From Anabas testudineus (taxonomy: Eukaryota; Chordata; Actinopteri; Anabantiformes; Anabantidae): a stretch of DNA of 64,000 nucleotides. How positions within the stretch are numbered: the stretch's first letter is position 1; each line of letters opens with the position of its first letter. The stretch lies in the NCBI RefSeq assembly GCF_900324465.2, contig NC_046627.1, forward strand, positions 19,969,022-20,033,021. The letters run 5' to 3'. The notes beneath the pieces were generated by a model. That model had not been told where the DNA came from. It made no database searches and worked only from the letters and a program-made list of their open reading frames with translations. The translations under genes and the position numbers were made by a program. Positions 26,807 to 37,899 of this stretch are shown here, in pieces.

Positions 26807-28980
26807 TTTTACATTTAGTCATTTAGCAGATGTTTTTATCCAAAGCGACTTACAAGTGAGGAACAAGGCAAGCAAACAAAATTTAAGTCAAGGAGAAACA
26901 ACATCAAAGCAAAGTGCTATCAAAAAAGTGTTTGTTTCAATAGATGTGAGAACAAAAGAGTAGAAACGTTTTTTTTTTTTTTTTTTTTTTAAGTGCAAAG
27001 GAAGAGACGGATGAGTTCTGTTTTTAGATGTTTTTTAAAGATTGCAAGAGAGGCTGAGCGTGCAGAGATAGGCAGCTCATTCCACAATAGTGGAAAGGAC
27101 AGGAAGAGCTTGTGTCATCTGCATAGCAGTGATAAGAAAAGCCATGAGAATGGATGATAGAGCAAGGGGTCACTGAGCTGAACAGTTTTCCTTGGTGTCG
27201 ACTGTGTGGCGCTGGTACCGCCAGACGTCGTTCACTGGCCAAGTGCAGTGGACGGGACGGGATGTAGACCTGAATGATTGAACTGAGAGAAGATGGAGCT
27301 GTGAATTTGACCACTCTGTGGGCAAGAGACACAGCTTTGAACTTGATCCTTGCAGCTACAGGAAGCCAATGCAAAGATCTGAAGAGCGGTGTGACATGAG
27401 ACCTTTTTGGTTGATTGAAAATGAGGCGTGCTGCTGCATTTTGGATCATCTGGAGGGGTTTGGTCGTGGATGTCGGTAAACCCATCAGTAGTGCATTGCA
27501 GTAATCCAGACGAGATAAGATCAACACCTGTACAATGAGTTGGGTCGTGTACTCCGTCAGATAGGGTCTGATCTTTCTGATATTGTGGAGGGCATATCTG
27601 CACGACCTTAGAGACCGTGGAAATGTATCCCGTGAAGGTCAGATGATCATCAATGATGAGCCCCAGGTTTCTGGCTGACTTAGTAGGGACAATCAACACA
27701 GATCCAATGTTAATGCTGATGTTGTGTTGAGTTGAAGGTCTGGCAGGGAAGACTAGAAGTTCAGTTTTGGGTATGTTGAGTTGAAGGTGTCTTTTTCTCA
27801 TCCAGGCAGAGATGTCAGAGAGACAGGCAGAGATGTGAGACGAGATAGTTGAGTCATCTGGCGGAAAGGACAGGAAGAGCGGTACACCAGTGGTGCGGTA
27901 CACCGGTGGAGAGGTTATGAGAGTCGGAAACATACCCCTGCCAGGATACCTTGATGGTTTGTTTGGACAAGTATGACCGAAGCCAGGCTAGAGCTGATCC
28001 AGAGAAGACAGAAGTCTGAGAGTGCAGTCATGAGAATGTGATGGTTCACAGTGTCAATGGCTGCAGATAGATCTAATAGAATAAGGACAAAAGAGTTACC
28101 TGCAGCTTTAGCCACCCGTAGGGATTCCACAACAATCAGAAGCGCCGTTTCCACCACTCTTTGTTACGAACAGGACGGACAGGACTGACGGGGACCAAAC
28201 GGGTAAGAACAAAAGGATATATTTATTAACAAAAAAGGTCACACTAACAAACATGAACAAAGTATCAACATAAAACACTGAGTTTTTGCCTGTGTTTCCA
28301 CAAACTAAAACTCTAACGACAACATACAAAGTACCAACAAAAAACCACGCATTACTGCAGACATGAAACTAACAGACAAACTAAATGTACAAAGTGACAA
28401 ACCAAAATCACTGCGGCAGGCAGGCAAACGGGAACAAACATACAAAACTAACAGGACAAAGTAACAACGAAAAACACTGCCTTAACGCAGACCAAACAAT
28501 TCAACCTAACTAACACACAAAACAGAGGTTCCTGACGGACAAACAAACTGACCAGATTCATGGAGCCAAAATGACGAGAATGAAAATCAACAAACCAGCA
28601 CTGCACTGAGGACTAAGGGTGCTTTTAAAACAGAGGGATGCACAGGTGAATTGAGTCAGTAATAAGTCCGGTGAGTTCAGTGGAAGGTGGAAAAAGTCCA
28701 TGTATGAGTGTGTGGCAGGAGAGTGAGACAGAACAAAACCAAACCAAACCAAAAGACAGGGGCAGAGGGAGGAACTGTAACATTCTTGAAGCCAGACTGA
28801 TTGACATAGAGGAGATTGTTCTGGGAAAGAAAGTCCTCTGACTTTTGTTTGAAGGCTGCACGTTCCAGGGTCTTGGCCAGAAATGAAAGAGACAAGTCTG
28901 TAGTTCTCCACAAGGGAGGGATCCAGAGAAGGCTGGCTTTTGCCATGTTCCATAAATTCATGAATGTTACCACTACACTA
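26807..28980 (-). mobile_element. L2-type LINE, 5'-truncated, interrupted by a solo LTR
   Basis: Minus-strand reverse transcriptase pieces in order: FLAKTLERAAFKQKSEDFLS and NLLYVNQSGFKN (28790-28960), then VETALLIVVESLRVAKAAGN and LLDLSAAIDTVNHHILM (28157-27960), then TTGVPLFLSFPPDDSTISSH, TKSARNLGLIIDDHLTFTGY, and LILSRLDYCNALLMGLPTST with IQNAAARLIFNQPKRSHVTP near the 3' end. The 3' tail at 26807 (ATTTAGTCATTTAGCAGATG) is typical of fish L2. Frames are broken. The SGFKN/VETALL coding block is split at 28157-28787 by the inserted LTR. Unit B keeps only the extreme 5' edge (about 53785-53815), so most of this LINE was deleted there. Confidence 0.85.
28162..28782 (-). mobile_element. Solo LTR (gypsy-type, fossil)
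   Basis: Ends TGTTACGAAC...GAACTGTAACA (TG...CA) and flanked by 5-bp target duplications CTCTT/TTCTT, inside the L2 reverse transcriptase. A related copy lies at 60586-61283. AATAAA near the end on the minus strand suggests minus orientation. No internal coding part is seen. Confidence 0.7.
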
Positions 28981-28984
28981 CTAA

Positions 28985-30300
28985 ACCAAACGATACTAGA
29001 TTAGATTAGGTGATTTCTCCTGTACCTCCACCCCTCTTATCGATCTCTCTCCCTCTTGCTGTCTGGCATGGTCGTGCATTTTTGTTTAGTTTTATTCACA
29101 TTTACCATGATGTTGATTTTACATTTATTTCCATAGGAATTTAAATTTTTGCTGTTCCATTTACATCATAACCTATTGAAAGCTCAGTTGCTTGTAAACT
29201 GGCTTTAAGTAGGTCAAGCAAAAGGTTCCTGACCTGCCATGAGCAACTGCATGTATCCTTACACACACAGACATACTGAAACCTGACGAACATCTCAACT
29301 TCTCTTCTACTCCCTTCACATCATTTCACACTTCCCCAGTCATTTAATTAAATATTAAATTTTTTGTGCTGCAGAACATATTGCAAAACCTACTGCTAAA
29401 CGCCTTACTTTGCACTATATGTGCCAATAAGTTTGACGTAAGCTCTAATGTGACGTGAGGTGATAGTGTCAACACGTTGACACCACAAGGTAATTAGTAC
29501 CTTTTACACAAAAATAAGGCATGAGTACATTAGAAGAAGCATTAACTACACAATACAGACTGAAATAGTTTGCAATGTTTCACAGTTTATTAATGAAAAA
29601 TTGTCTACAGTGTAAACATATATTTTTTTAGATAGGTGCCACTGTAGAAAACAAAAAACTGTAAATTACAAATCACAATTTAAGAGCAGTATTCATACTG
29701 TATTTTGTAAGTACATTGTTTCTAATCTAATATTTCATGGTACGTGATATGTGCTAAGCCATGATTTTTATTTGAAAGCACCTTTTATGAAGTATTTTCA
29801 GACAGACAGTGAAAGGACACTTCTGTTGTTGGATTTTCAATTCAGACCCCTCAGGAGCACTAGAGGATGTCTCACCTGTGGCACAAGATCACTGTTTGTG
29901 ATCCAACAAACAGTGATCCCAGTACATGTTCTTGATTTCCAAAGAACAAAGAGAGAAAGTTGTTCACAGTAAGACTTCTGAGAGGTAAAAATCTTCCTGT
30001 GCTTTCTTAAAACGGCGTGGTCGAGTACAGTAAATTGTGATGCAGAACAAATATTTTAGACCATCAGTAAAATGGCAGGAGGAAGAGCTTGGTCTAGACA
30101 CCAACAGAATATATACATTTATACATATATCTTTTCTTTTTTTGTGAAACTTTATGAAAGGTACAGAATGAATCACCTTTTCTCATTTACTTACAGTAAT
30201 TACTTCAAATAATAAATGAACCCATTCCAGCATTAACTGATTCTCCTGAGGGCGATGATGTGTCCTAACAGGGTGAGCACATTCCTTGACACACAGGAAG
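28985..30300. repeat. Duplicated upstream region of the chemokine cluster, unit A copy
   Basis: No gene. It recurs with small indels at about 53810-55260. It contains a 13-bp perfect hairpin and the distal upstream region of the first chemokine. Confidence 0.8.
29887..29918. repeat. Perfect 13-bp hairpin, kept in both units
   Basis: GATCACTGTTTGT, a 6-nt loop, then ACAAACAGTGATC. The same hairpin recurs in unit B at about 54885-54917. It lies about 0.7 kb upstream of a CXCL9/10/11-like gene in both units. Function unknown. Confidence 0.7.
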
Positions 30301-30309
30301 TATTTAAAA

Positions 30310-30450
30310 GGAAGTGAAAACTGATAGATCAAATTCATTCTGAGGAAATGCAGCGGGATTACAACAACTCGAGTAAAAGTTTTTTTTTTTCATCTACTTC
30401 TCAAGAAATCGTTTTTGGCCTGTGTTTACTTTAACGTGAGTGTATAAAAA
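30310..30450 (+). promoter_or_regulatory. Chemokine promoter: ETS/IRF composite-like site and TATA box
   Basis: GGAAGTGAAAAC at 30310-30321 fits the ETS-IRF composite consensus GGAANNGAAA. TATAAAAA at 30443-30450 is followed by a GC-richer leader and the start codon at 30589. Both motifs recur in unit B (GGAAGTGAAAGC at about 55282, TATAAAAA at 55401). The second chemokine keeps only the TATA part. Confidence 0.6.
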
Positions 30451-30588
30451 GGAGGTGCAGAAAACATCGACTTCACTCAGAGAGCAGAGAAGAATACTTG
30501 CAGCAGAGATTCTTCAGATCAGAGCAGGGAAAATTACTGCAAAACAAATAACTTTGCTCCAACTTTAAAATACACAGCTAAGACAAAA

Positions 30589-31403
30589 ATGAAGACTGCA
30601 CTCCCTCGCATCGTCTTCCTGGCCTGCATGGTTATTTGCGTTTCTGCAAGCAGGAGTAAGTTTTTTTAGTTTTTTGGTTGTTGTTGTTTTGTTTGGCCAT
30701 GAAAGGTCAATCTGTTACTGCTTTTATTTACAATGTACCTTCTGTTTTTCAGCTATTCTTCAGTGCCGGTGTGTAAAAACAAGCAAAATGGTGAATATAT
30801 TTCACGTCGTAAACATCAAAGTGTATGAACCAAGTTCATATTGCAGCAGAAAAGAAGTCACGTAAGTACCTGTAGTGACAAATGTATTAAAAAATAGAAA
30901 AACATGTTTTTAGTTTTTTGTGTATGAGTTGCTAAGAGCCTTTCTCTTTCTCCTACAGTGTCCTGCTGAAAGATAACACCTCAGCATGTCTTGATCCCCA
31001 AGCACCATTCACCATAAGACTCCTGAAAGCATGGTACATGGTGCATGTTTAACACAGCATGAATTTATGGTTATGTAATTAAATAACGGACAGCTTGACA
31101 AATACAGCAAAAAAAATTGTCCAATGGTTGTTTTAATTAAGAGCTCTCGCACAGGTACATAAATAGGTTTACTAGAATGATGAATCTAATAATAGTGTTA
31201 TAGATAAATAAATGAAAAGCAGGGATTGTAAACAGACAGACTAGTCACAGATTATCTGCTGTCTTAGATAATTGAAACACTGAAATCAGTGGTTAAATAC
31301 GATGTGTTGTCTTCACAGGCAGAAGAAGATGAAGAAACCACGCTCAATGGCAATAAAAACAGCATCAAGCACAACATCAGCCACAGTAGTGCAGTCATTG
31401 TGA
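30589..31403 (+). CDS. CXC chemokine, CXCL9/10/11-like, ELR-negative
   Basis: Small secreted chemoattractant acting on CXCR3-type receptors if the family assignment holds. Four exons: 30589-30655, 30753-30861, 30959-31033, 31319-31403; phases agree, 336 nt, 111 aa. Residues 1-22 (MKTALPRIVFLACMVICVSA...) are a signal peptide. The mature chain has CRC (C-X-C) with no ELR before it, then SSYC and SACLDPQAPF, giving the four chemokine cysteines, and ends in a basic C-terminal helix and tail (WQKKMKKPRS...). The 4-exon layout with phase-1 and phase-2 breaks is standard for CXC genes. Exon 3 read into the intron gives a short alternative tail WYMVHV then stop. AATAAA lies at 31790-31795. It heads a three-gene chemokine cluster. 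Subfamily naming among CXCL9/10/11 is uncertain. Confidence 0.85.
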
Positions 31404-31789
31404 ACATACTGTGTTGTGCATCACTGATGAAATTAGGAATCAATTTGTAAGAAGAAGTCTCCAAAAGGGAATGGTTGGTGTAGTAGAAGAGCAGAGAGAA
31501 CAGCAAGATGTGGAAGTGTGTGTTGTTTCATACTCTGATAGGAGAAAGTGAGAACTGCAGCACTGCGGAGTAGTTTGGTCTGTGTTGTACAAACTCTGAT
31601 GACACAGTAAATGTGAAAGCTTTAAATTGTGAAGTATGAAATGATGGTCAATGTTTTTTTTTTAATGTATTTTTAATAATCTGAAGGATTCACTGATGTT
31701 TTAATTTATGTGTGCAGTTTAACCAGATGATGTGTGGTTTGTGTAAAGAGTATTTTTTTAACTAAAGCAATTATAGCATGTAAAACTGC

Positions 31790-31795
31790 AATAAA
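31790..31795 (+). terminator. Polyadenylation signal of first chemokine
   Basis: AATAAA about 390 nt past the stop, in a 3' UTR whose sequence is also conserved downstream of the other two CXCL9/10/11-like genes. Confidence 0.65.
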
Positions 31796-32018
31796 TGTGA
31801 TGTTTTAAAGAAATTGATGCGTTTGACATTTGTTTTGAATCAATAACCAGCTTTCAGTTCAGAGCAGCCAGTGAATGGTTTCATCCTGAGTGGATGTTTT
31901 TACATTTCCACTGTGTAATTTTGAACCACATGTGTGTTTATATTGATATGTTCTCAGTATAAATACTAAATCCAGGTTAATTATGCTTGTCACACTCTCT
32001 ATTTAAGGGCACATGCCT

Positions 32019-32205
32019 CTTGGGGCTGCAGTAGCTCAGGTGGTAGAGCTGTCGCCTACGAACCCCAGTGGTTTGATTCCCGGTTTCTCCTGGCTACCTG
32101 CTGAAGTGTCCTTGGACAAGACACCAAAACCCTGTAGTGTAGTGCTGACATACCATCTAGCAGCTGTCCAACCACAATTTCCCCAAGAGAATCAATCAAG
32201 TATTC
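32019..32205 (+). mobile_element. tRNA-derived SINE
   Basis: The head GGGGCTGCAGTAGCTCAGGT carries a Pol III A box (GTAGCTCAGGTGGTAGAG) and a B box (GGTTTGATTCC), followed by a fish SINE body (GAAGTGTCCTTGGACAAGAC) and a CCACAATTTCCCCAAG tail. It is not a functional tRNA: no cloverleaf 3' half is present. Confidence 0.8.
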
Positions 32206-32600
32206 ATTGGTATAATCATTGTTTGGACAGCATATTATTTCTGTGTATGTTACCAGTCTTCAGCCACATACATACTCTCTCAGTCTGCCCCTCCATCTCT
32301 ACTCCATTGCTCCGCTCTCCTGACACCTGCCCACAGGCCCAATTCAGAAATATTATCAGAAAACATGATCGTACTAAGGTTTTTCTCAGAATTTAATCAC
32401 TGGTAGCAACTTTTAATCTTCCATCAGTGAACATGACCCCCGGTCTCCTCCCACACTCACTAGTTCTGCAGTCAACCACTACATACAGTGTATGGCTACT
32501 GCTCACCCTCACTCCTTATCAGATTGCGTCATGTCACTTTTCTTCACAAATGGAAGACAAACTTCCTGCCACCGCTGCCTCATGTAATAAAGAGTGATTA
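32206..32600 (+). repeat. Spacer repeated at 35040-35405
   Basis: The text from CATTGTTTGGACA through CTTCCTGCCACCGCTGCC occurs after both unit A CXCL9/10/11-like genes. Together with the genes it defines a tandem duplication of about 2.4 kb that made the second chemokine. Confidence 0.8.
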
Positions 32601-32682
32601 CAACAATTCTGGTAAAAGTAGTTTTTTTTTCATCTACTTCTCAAGAAATCGTTTTTGGCCTGTGTTTACCTTAACGTGAGTG

Positions 32683-32690
32683 TATAAAAA
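32683..32690 (+). promoter_or_regulatory. TATA box of the two-domain chemokine
   Basis: TATAAAAA in the same context (AACGTGAGTGTATAAAAAGG) as the first chemokine, about 140 nt above the start codon. The ETS/IRF-like site further up is not present here because the duplication begins downstream of it. Confidence 0.6.
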
Positions 32691-32828
32691 GGAGGTGCAA
32701 GAAACATCGACTTCACTCAGAGAGCAGAGAGGAATACTTGCAGCAGAGCTTCATCAGATCAGAGCAGGGAAAATTACTGCAAAACAAATAACTTTGCCTC
32801 ATCTCCAAAATACACAGCTAAGACAAAA

Positions 32829-34425
32829 ATGAAGACTGCACTCCCTCGCATCGTCCTCCTGGCCTGCATGGTGATGTGTGTTACTGTAAACGGTAGTAAG
32901 TTTTTGTTTTTTGGTTGTTGTTGTTTTGTTGAGCCTATAACAGCCATGAAAAGTCAATCTGTTACTGCTTTTATTTACAATGTACCTTCTGTTTTTCAGC
33001 TATTCTTCAGTGTCAGTGCATAAAAACAAGCGAAATGGTGAATCCATCTCAAATTGTAGACATCAAGGTGAATGAACCAAGTTCATATTGCAGCAGAAAA
33101 GAAGTCATGTAAGTACCTGCAGTGACAAATGTATTAAAAAATAGAACAAAATGTTTTTAGTTTTTTGTGTATGAGTTGCTAAGAGCTTTTCTCTTTCTCC
33201 TACAGTGTCCAGCTGAAAAATAACATCTCAATGTGCCTTGATGCCAAAGCACCATTCACCATAAGACTCCTGAAAGAATGGTACGTGGTGCATGTTTAAC
33301 ACGGCATGAATTTATGGTTTTGTAATTAAATAACAGACAGCTTAACAAATACAGCAAAAAAAGTGTCCAATGGTTGTTTTAATTATGAGCTCTCGCACAG
33401 GTACATAAATTCTTTTTTAAGCGTTAAATTATTATAATTATAATTTTAAAAATATTGTTTATTGTTATTTGATAGGTTTTCTACAATAATGTATCTAATA
33501 ATATATATTATTTATAGCATAAAAAGCAGGGATTGTAAACAGACAGACTAGTCACAAATTATCTGCTGTTTTAGACGATTGAAACATTGAAATCAGTGGT
33601 TGAATATTATGTGTTGTCCTCACAGGGACGAGAAGATAAAGAACACCATATACTCTAAGTGTCGGTGTGTAAAAACAAGCAAAATGGTGAATCCATCTCA
33701 AATAGTAAGGGTCGAGGTGATTAATCAAGGTTTCTATTGCAGGAGAATAGAAGTCATGTAAGTACCTGTAGTGCCAAATGTATTAAAAAAATAGAACAAA
33801 ATGTTTTTAGTTTTTTGTGTATGAGTTGCTAAGAGCTTTTCTCTTTCTCCTACAGTGCCCAGCTGAAAAATAACCTCTCAGTGTGCCTTGATCCCAAAGC
33901 ACCATTCATCATAAGAATCCTGAAAAAATTGTACGTGGTCCATGTTTAACACAGCATGAAATTATGGTTATGTAATTAAATAACAGACAGCTTGACAAAT
34001 ACAGCAAAAAAAGTGTCCAATGGTTGTTTTAATTATGAGCTCTCGCACAGGTACATAAATAGGTTTACTAGAATGATGAATCTAATAATAGTGTTATAGA
34101 TAAATAAATGAAAAGCAGGGATTGTAAACAGACAGACTAGTCACAGATTATCTACTGTCTTAGATGATTGAAACACTGAAATCATTATTGTTATTTGACA
34201 GGTTTTCTAGAATTCTCAATAAAATAGTTAAAAAAAAAAAAAAAAAAAGGACTTATTATATCATATCTTGTTAAATGAAGGCCCTAGTCACAAATTATCT
34301 GCTGTTTCAGATGATTGAAACATCAAAATCAATGGTTGAATAAGTGTTGTCTTCACAGGGACGAGAAGATGAAGAACACCACAGTAGCGCAGTCATTGCA
34401 AACACACTGTATTGTGCATCACTGA
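32829..34425 (+). CDS. Predicted two-domain CXC chemokine (tandem fused CXCL9/10/11-like domains)
   Basis: Six exons: 32829-32895 (signal peptide MKTALPRIVLLACMVMCVTV), 33000-33108, 33206-33280, 33626-33757, 33856-33930, 34359-34425; phases agree throughout, 525 nt, 174 aa. Domain 1: CQCIKTSEMVNPSQ, SSYC, SMCLDAKAPF. The fourth exon starts as a normal last chemokine exon (WDEKIKNT) but runs without a stop or intron into IYSKCRCVKTSKMVNPSQ, which is a second copy of exon 2. Domain 2 then follows with GFYC and SVCLDPKAPF and its own last exon (DEKMKNTTVAQSL...). Both domains keep all four cysteines and neither has ELR. The fusion exon arose by loss of the intergenic stretch and signal exon between two tandem genes. 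Naturally occurring tandem-domain chemokines are not something I know as an established teleost class. Alternatively splicing could use the first exon 3 read-through stop (WYVVHV) and give a single-domain form. AATAAA at 34847-34852. Confidence 0.75.
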
Positions 34426-34846
34426 TGAAATTAGGAATCAGTTTGTAAGAAGACAGAGAAGCACAAGTCTCCAAAAGGGAATGGTTGGTGTAGTAGAAGA
34501 TTTTAAAGCTGCAATTGCAACTTTGCCCACTGACAAAAGTAACAGCAAGATGTGGAAGTGTCTGTTGTTTCATTCTCTGATAGGAGAAAGTGAGAACTGC
34601 AGCACTGAGGAGTAGTTTGGTCTGTGTTGTACAAACTCTGATGACACAGTAAATGTGAAAGCTTTAAACTGTGAAGTATGAAATGATGGTGAATGTGATC
34701 TGTGTTTTCTTTTTTTGTTTTGTTTTGTTTTAATAATCTGAAGGATTCACTGATGTTTTAATTTACATGTGCAGTTTAACAAGGTGATGTGTGGTTTGTG
34801 TAAAGATTATTTTTTTAACTAAAGCAATTATAGCATGTAAAACTGC

Positions 34847-34852
34847 AATAAA
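34847..34852 (+). terminator. Polyadenylation signal of the two-domain chemokine
   Basis: AATAAA in the same 3' UTR context as the first chemokine (AAAACTGCAATAAATGTGAT). Confidence 0.6.
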
Positions 34853-35039
34853 TGTGATGTTTTAAAGAAATTGATGCATTTGAGATTTTTATCTTGAATC
34901 AATAACCAGCTTTCAGTTCAGAGCAGCCAGTGAATAGTTTTTTGCATTTCCACTGTGTAATTTTGAACCACATGTGTGGTTATACTGATATGTGCTCAGT
35001 AGAAATATTAAATCCAGGTTAATTATGCTTGTCTTTCCT

Positions 35040-36085
35040 CTTATCATTGTTTGGACATCATATTATTTCTGTGTATGTTACCAGTCTTCAGCCACATACA
35101 TACTCTCTCAGACTGCCCTTCCCTCTCTACTCCATTGCTCCACTCTCCTGACACCTGCCCGCGGGCCTTATTCAGAAACATTATCAGAAAACATGATCCT
35201 TCTCAGGTTTTTCTCAGAGTTTCATCACTGGTAGCAACTTTTAATCTTGCATCAGTGAGTGCGACCCCCGGTCTCCTCCCACACTCACTTGTTCTGCAGT
35301 CAACCACTACATACAGTGCGTGCCTGCTCCTCACAGTCGCTCCTTGCCAGATTGTGTCATGACACTTTTTTACAGACTGAAGAAAAAGACTTCCTGCCAC
35401 CGCTGCCAGCAGCTCATGTGATGTTGTAATCTATGTCTAACTCTGCCCACTCACATACTTAGTCAATCTGCTCTGTGGCGTGACTCTGCTTTTATTAACG
35501 TTGCTGGGAAAACCACATAATGCTAATGTATGGACTGCTTATCTGTGCATTCTGTGTAGTCCAGCTAAAGCTGGCTGCAGCTCACCTGTTACCTGATACT
35601 GAAAAAACCCACTAACGTTAATACTCTAACTAGCTCTGATTTGTCTTTACTCTGACAGAACAATGTGATATTAAGCAGTTTTTTGCTCCTTACTGACAGA
35701 TGAATGCAATGTGTTTCACTATGTATTAAAGGAAAGTATCTGTTGAAGTGTTTGTTGTAGAATGTGAAGACAGGTTTGTAGGGAGTATCTTCATATAATA
35801 ATGAGCTGAGACCGGACACCAGGGATGATGAGAAACAATCCAAGCCTGTCTAAGAAATATGTGTTTTTGCCAAATGAAGTCAGTCGAGCTCGTACAACCA
35901 AGTTGTTCTGGTTTGGCTCCTTTCACAAGTAAAACCTACTCAAGCGAGACTTGCATCAGACTCTGTATTGCTCATTTTTCTGACAGACACCAAGATTACA
36001 TTGAGACCAACCTACCACCTGGGTTGAAAACTGTGCTTTTTGTTATCCACCCTGTTGTTTACAGTATCTAATGACGGACATCATC
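35040..36085. repeat. Duplicated spacer segments
   Basis: 35040-35405 repeats 32210-32590. 35405-36060 recurs at about 57000-57670 in unit B. No gene found; the open stretches are short and not conserved as proteins between the copies. Confidence 0.7.
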
Positions 36086-36089
36086 ACAA

Positions 36090-36640
36090 ACTTTACAGTC
36101 CATTATATGTACAGTCAGAAAGTATTGACTGTATTTTTTATTTTTTTTGCTTTCAAAACCAGATGAAAGTTGCGAATTTCGACTTTTACTTGACTGTACA
36201 CAAATCTCCATATGTTAAACAAACAGCTCTTAATGGCTACTCTTTGTTTAAACCTTGTTTTAACTGCAAAGAATCCGTGTGCTGTTGAAAAAGAGTCAGA
36301 CACAAAAAATGATTTACTGAGCAACACAGACACAATGGTTAATTCAAGCAAAATAACTGCAGCTGATGAAAGACGTACTTTGAGAGCTGTGAAGTAAAAA
36401 CCTCCACAAAGCATGAAGATATCACTTCATGAGACTGTACCACGAGATACAAAACCCATCAGCAGCAGGAATCAGAAAGTGAGGCTGGGATTTGTAGAAA
36501 AGTACAGAGATGAATTGGCCTTGTGGTTCCAATACATCTGGAGGGGACAGAGGAAAGAGGATCTTAAAGCATCTGAATGTGTTAGGATCCTCTCACTGAA
36601 CCTGTAAATACAGAACAAATGGGAAAAAGACTACTGAAAA
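36090..36640 (+). mobile_element. Tc1/mariner-like fragment, decayed
   Basis: The left side starts TACAGTCAGAAAGTATTGAC. Further in, the plus strand encodes MVNSSKITAADERRTLRAVK and RNQKVRLGFVEKYRDELALW, resembling Tc1 transposase text of the type NQKARLKFAKKYRDEP. No intact frame. Absent from unit B, so inserted after the duplication or lost there. Confidence 0.5.
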
Positions 36641-36749
36641 CAAGACATTATACATCAATCACATTTATAACAAAAGACCCTTTGAAATGAGCACACCAAT
36701 ACATTAAATAATACATATTATTATCTAATGTGGTCCTCCAGGCTGTAAA

Positions 36750-37800
36750 AAATCCCATTAAAAAAATCCCCTCAGGATGGTTTTGTTTTTCAAAGTAACA
36801 CAGTTTCAGTTCTTGCAGCCTTGTGGTCTTGATTGTTTGCACAATGACCCACTTTTATCCCACAATTATGACCCAAACTTCTGATAAACACACACATGCC
36901 TTCAATCATAAGAGAGAAATATTTCTCAAGTCTCAAGACAACACTATCTTCAAAAAGATGATTTCCGTTTCAGGGTGGGTTCGTTCCATCTGCCTATTTG
37001 TTAATATTTTACCTTTGTCTCAAAAGCCGAAGCACTTCATGAATATTGTTGCATAGAACAATAAACAAAGACATTCAACTAATATGTTCAGTGTTAATTA
37101 ATCAGTTTAACTGTGTAATGATTGTTGTGATGTGCATTTTAGTTTCTACGTTAAATCCAACATTTCCAAAAAATATGTTTCCAATTTCCAGTTTAGTTCA
37201 GATTTATGTCAAACAATAATCCTATCAAAAATATAACATGTTTTTATTGAATCGTGTGCATTCATTTTATTTGGTTAAACTACCAGAGTTTAATTTATCA
37301 CGTTGCGATTGTAAATTAAAACTGAAATGAAATAAAAGGCCAGATGTCAAACAGTAAATAATGAAAAACTGAACTAAAATCCTTTTTAATGAGCAGCTTG
37401 AAAGACTGGGAAAGAACAACAAGCGTAAACAAACACAAACAAGAGTCATTCAGAAACAGGAATGTAGAGTATTTACATATGTACAGTATAGAGACAGAAG
37501 AAGTCCCCTAACAATGTCAACAACTACACTGTCTCACAGCGCTGGAACTGTGGCCACAGGTAAAGTTGTAAAGTTGTCTGAACGTCCAGACACACACGTT
37601 CTCTCTGGATGACTCAGTTCTTTGGCGGTTGACCGTGACCACCGTGTCTTAACCTCAGTGTGGTTGATCCCCTGAACTCACCGTCTCATGACTGTCTTCT
37701 GCTGCACATGTGAACACGCCAAAGTGAAACCAACATTAGTAAATCACAAATCTGGGTTTTTTTTATTGTTTGTATGTTCATTAGGACCACATGATCACTG
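36750..37800. repeat. Upstream region of CXCL13-like gene, duplicated
   Basis: No gene. Pieces recur in unit B at about 58170-58400 and again at 59205-59775, where one stretch (ATGCCTTCAATCATAAGA...) is present twice. The unit B copy stops at about 59780, where a Penelope-like element begins. Confidence 0.7.
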
Positions 37801-37804
37801 TGTG

Positions 37805-37812
37805 TATAAATA
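37805..37812 (+). promoter_or_regulatory. TATA box of CXCL13-like gene
   Basis: TATAAATA about 90 nt upstream of the start codon at 37900, preceded by AT-rich sequence. Confidence 0.5.
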
Positions 37813-37899
37813 TTCCTCTGCAGATGTCTGAGAAACAGTACCAACATCTGTCTTCCATTGGTCGGAGTTCAAGAAGCAACCAGCAGCCACCTAAACAAG

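Noticed and set aside
32019-32095. tRNA gene suggested by A and B boxes
   Set aside because: The sequence continues as a SINE body and does not close a tRNA cloverleaf.
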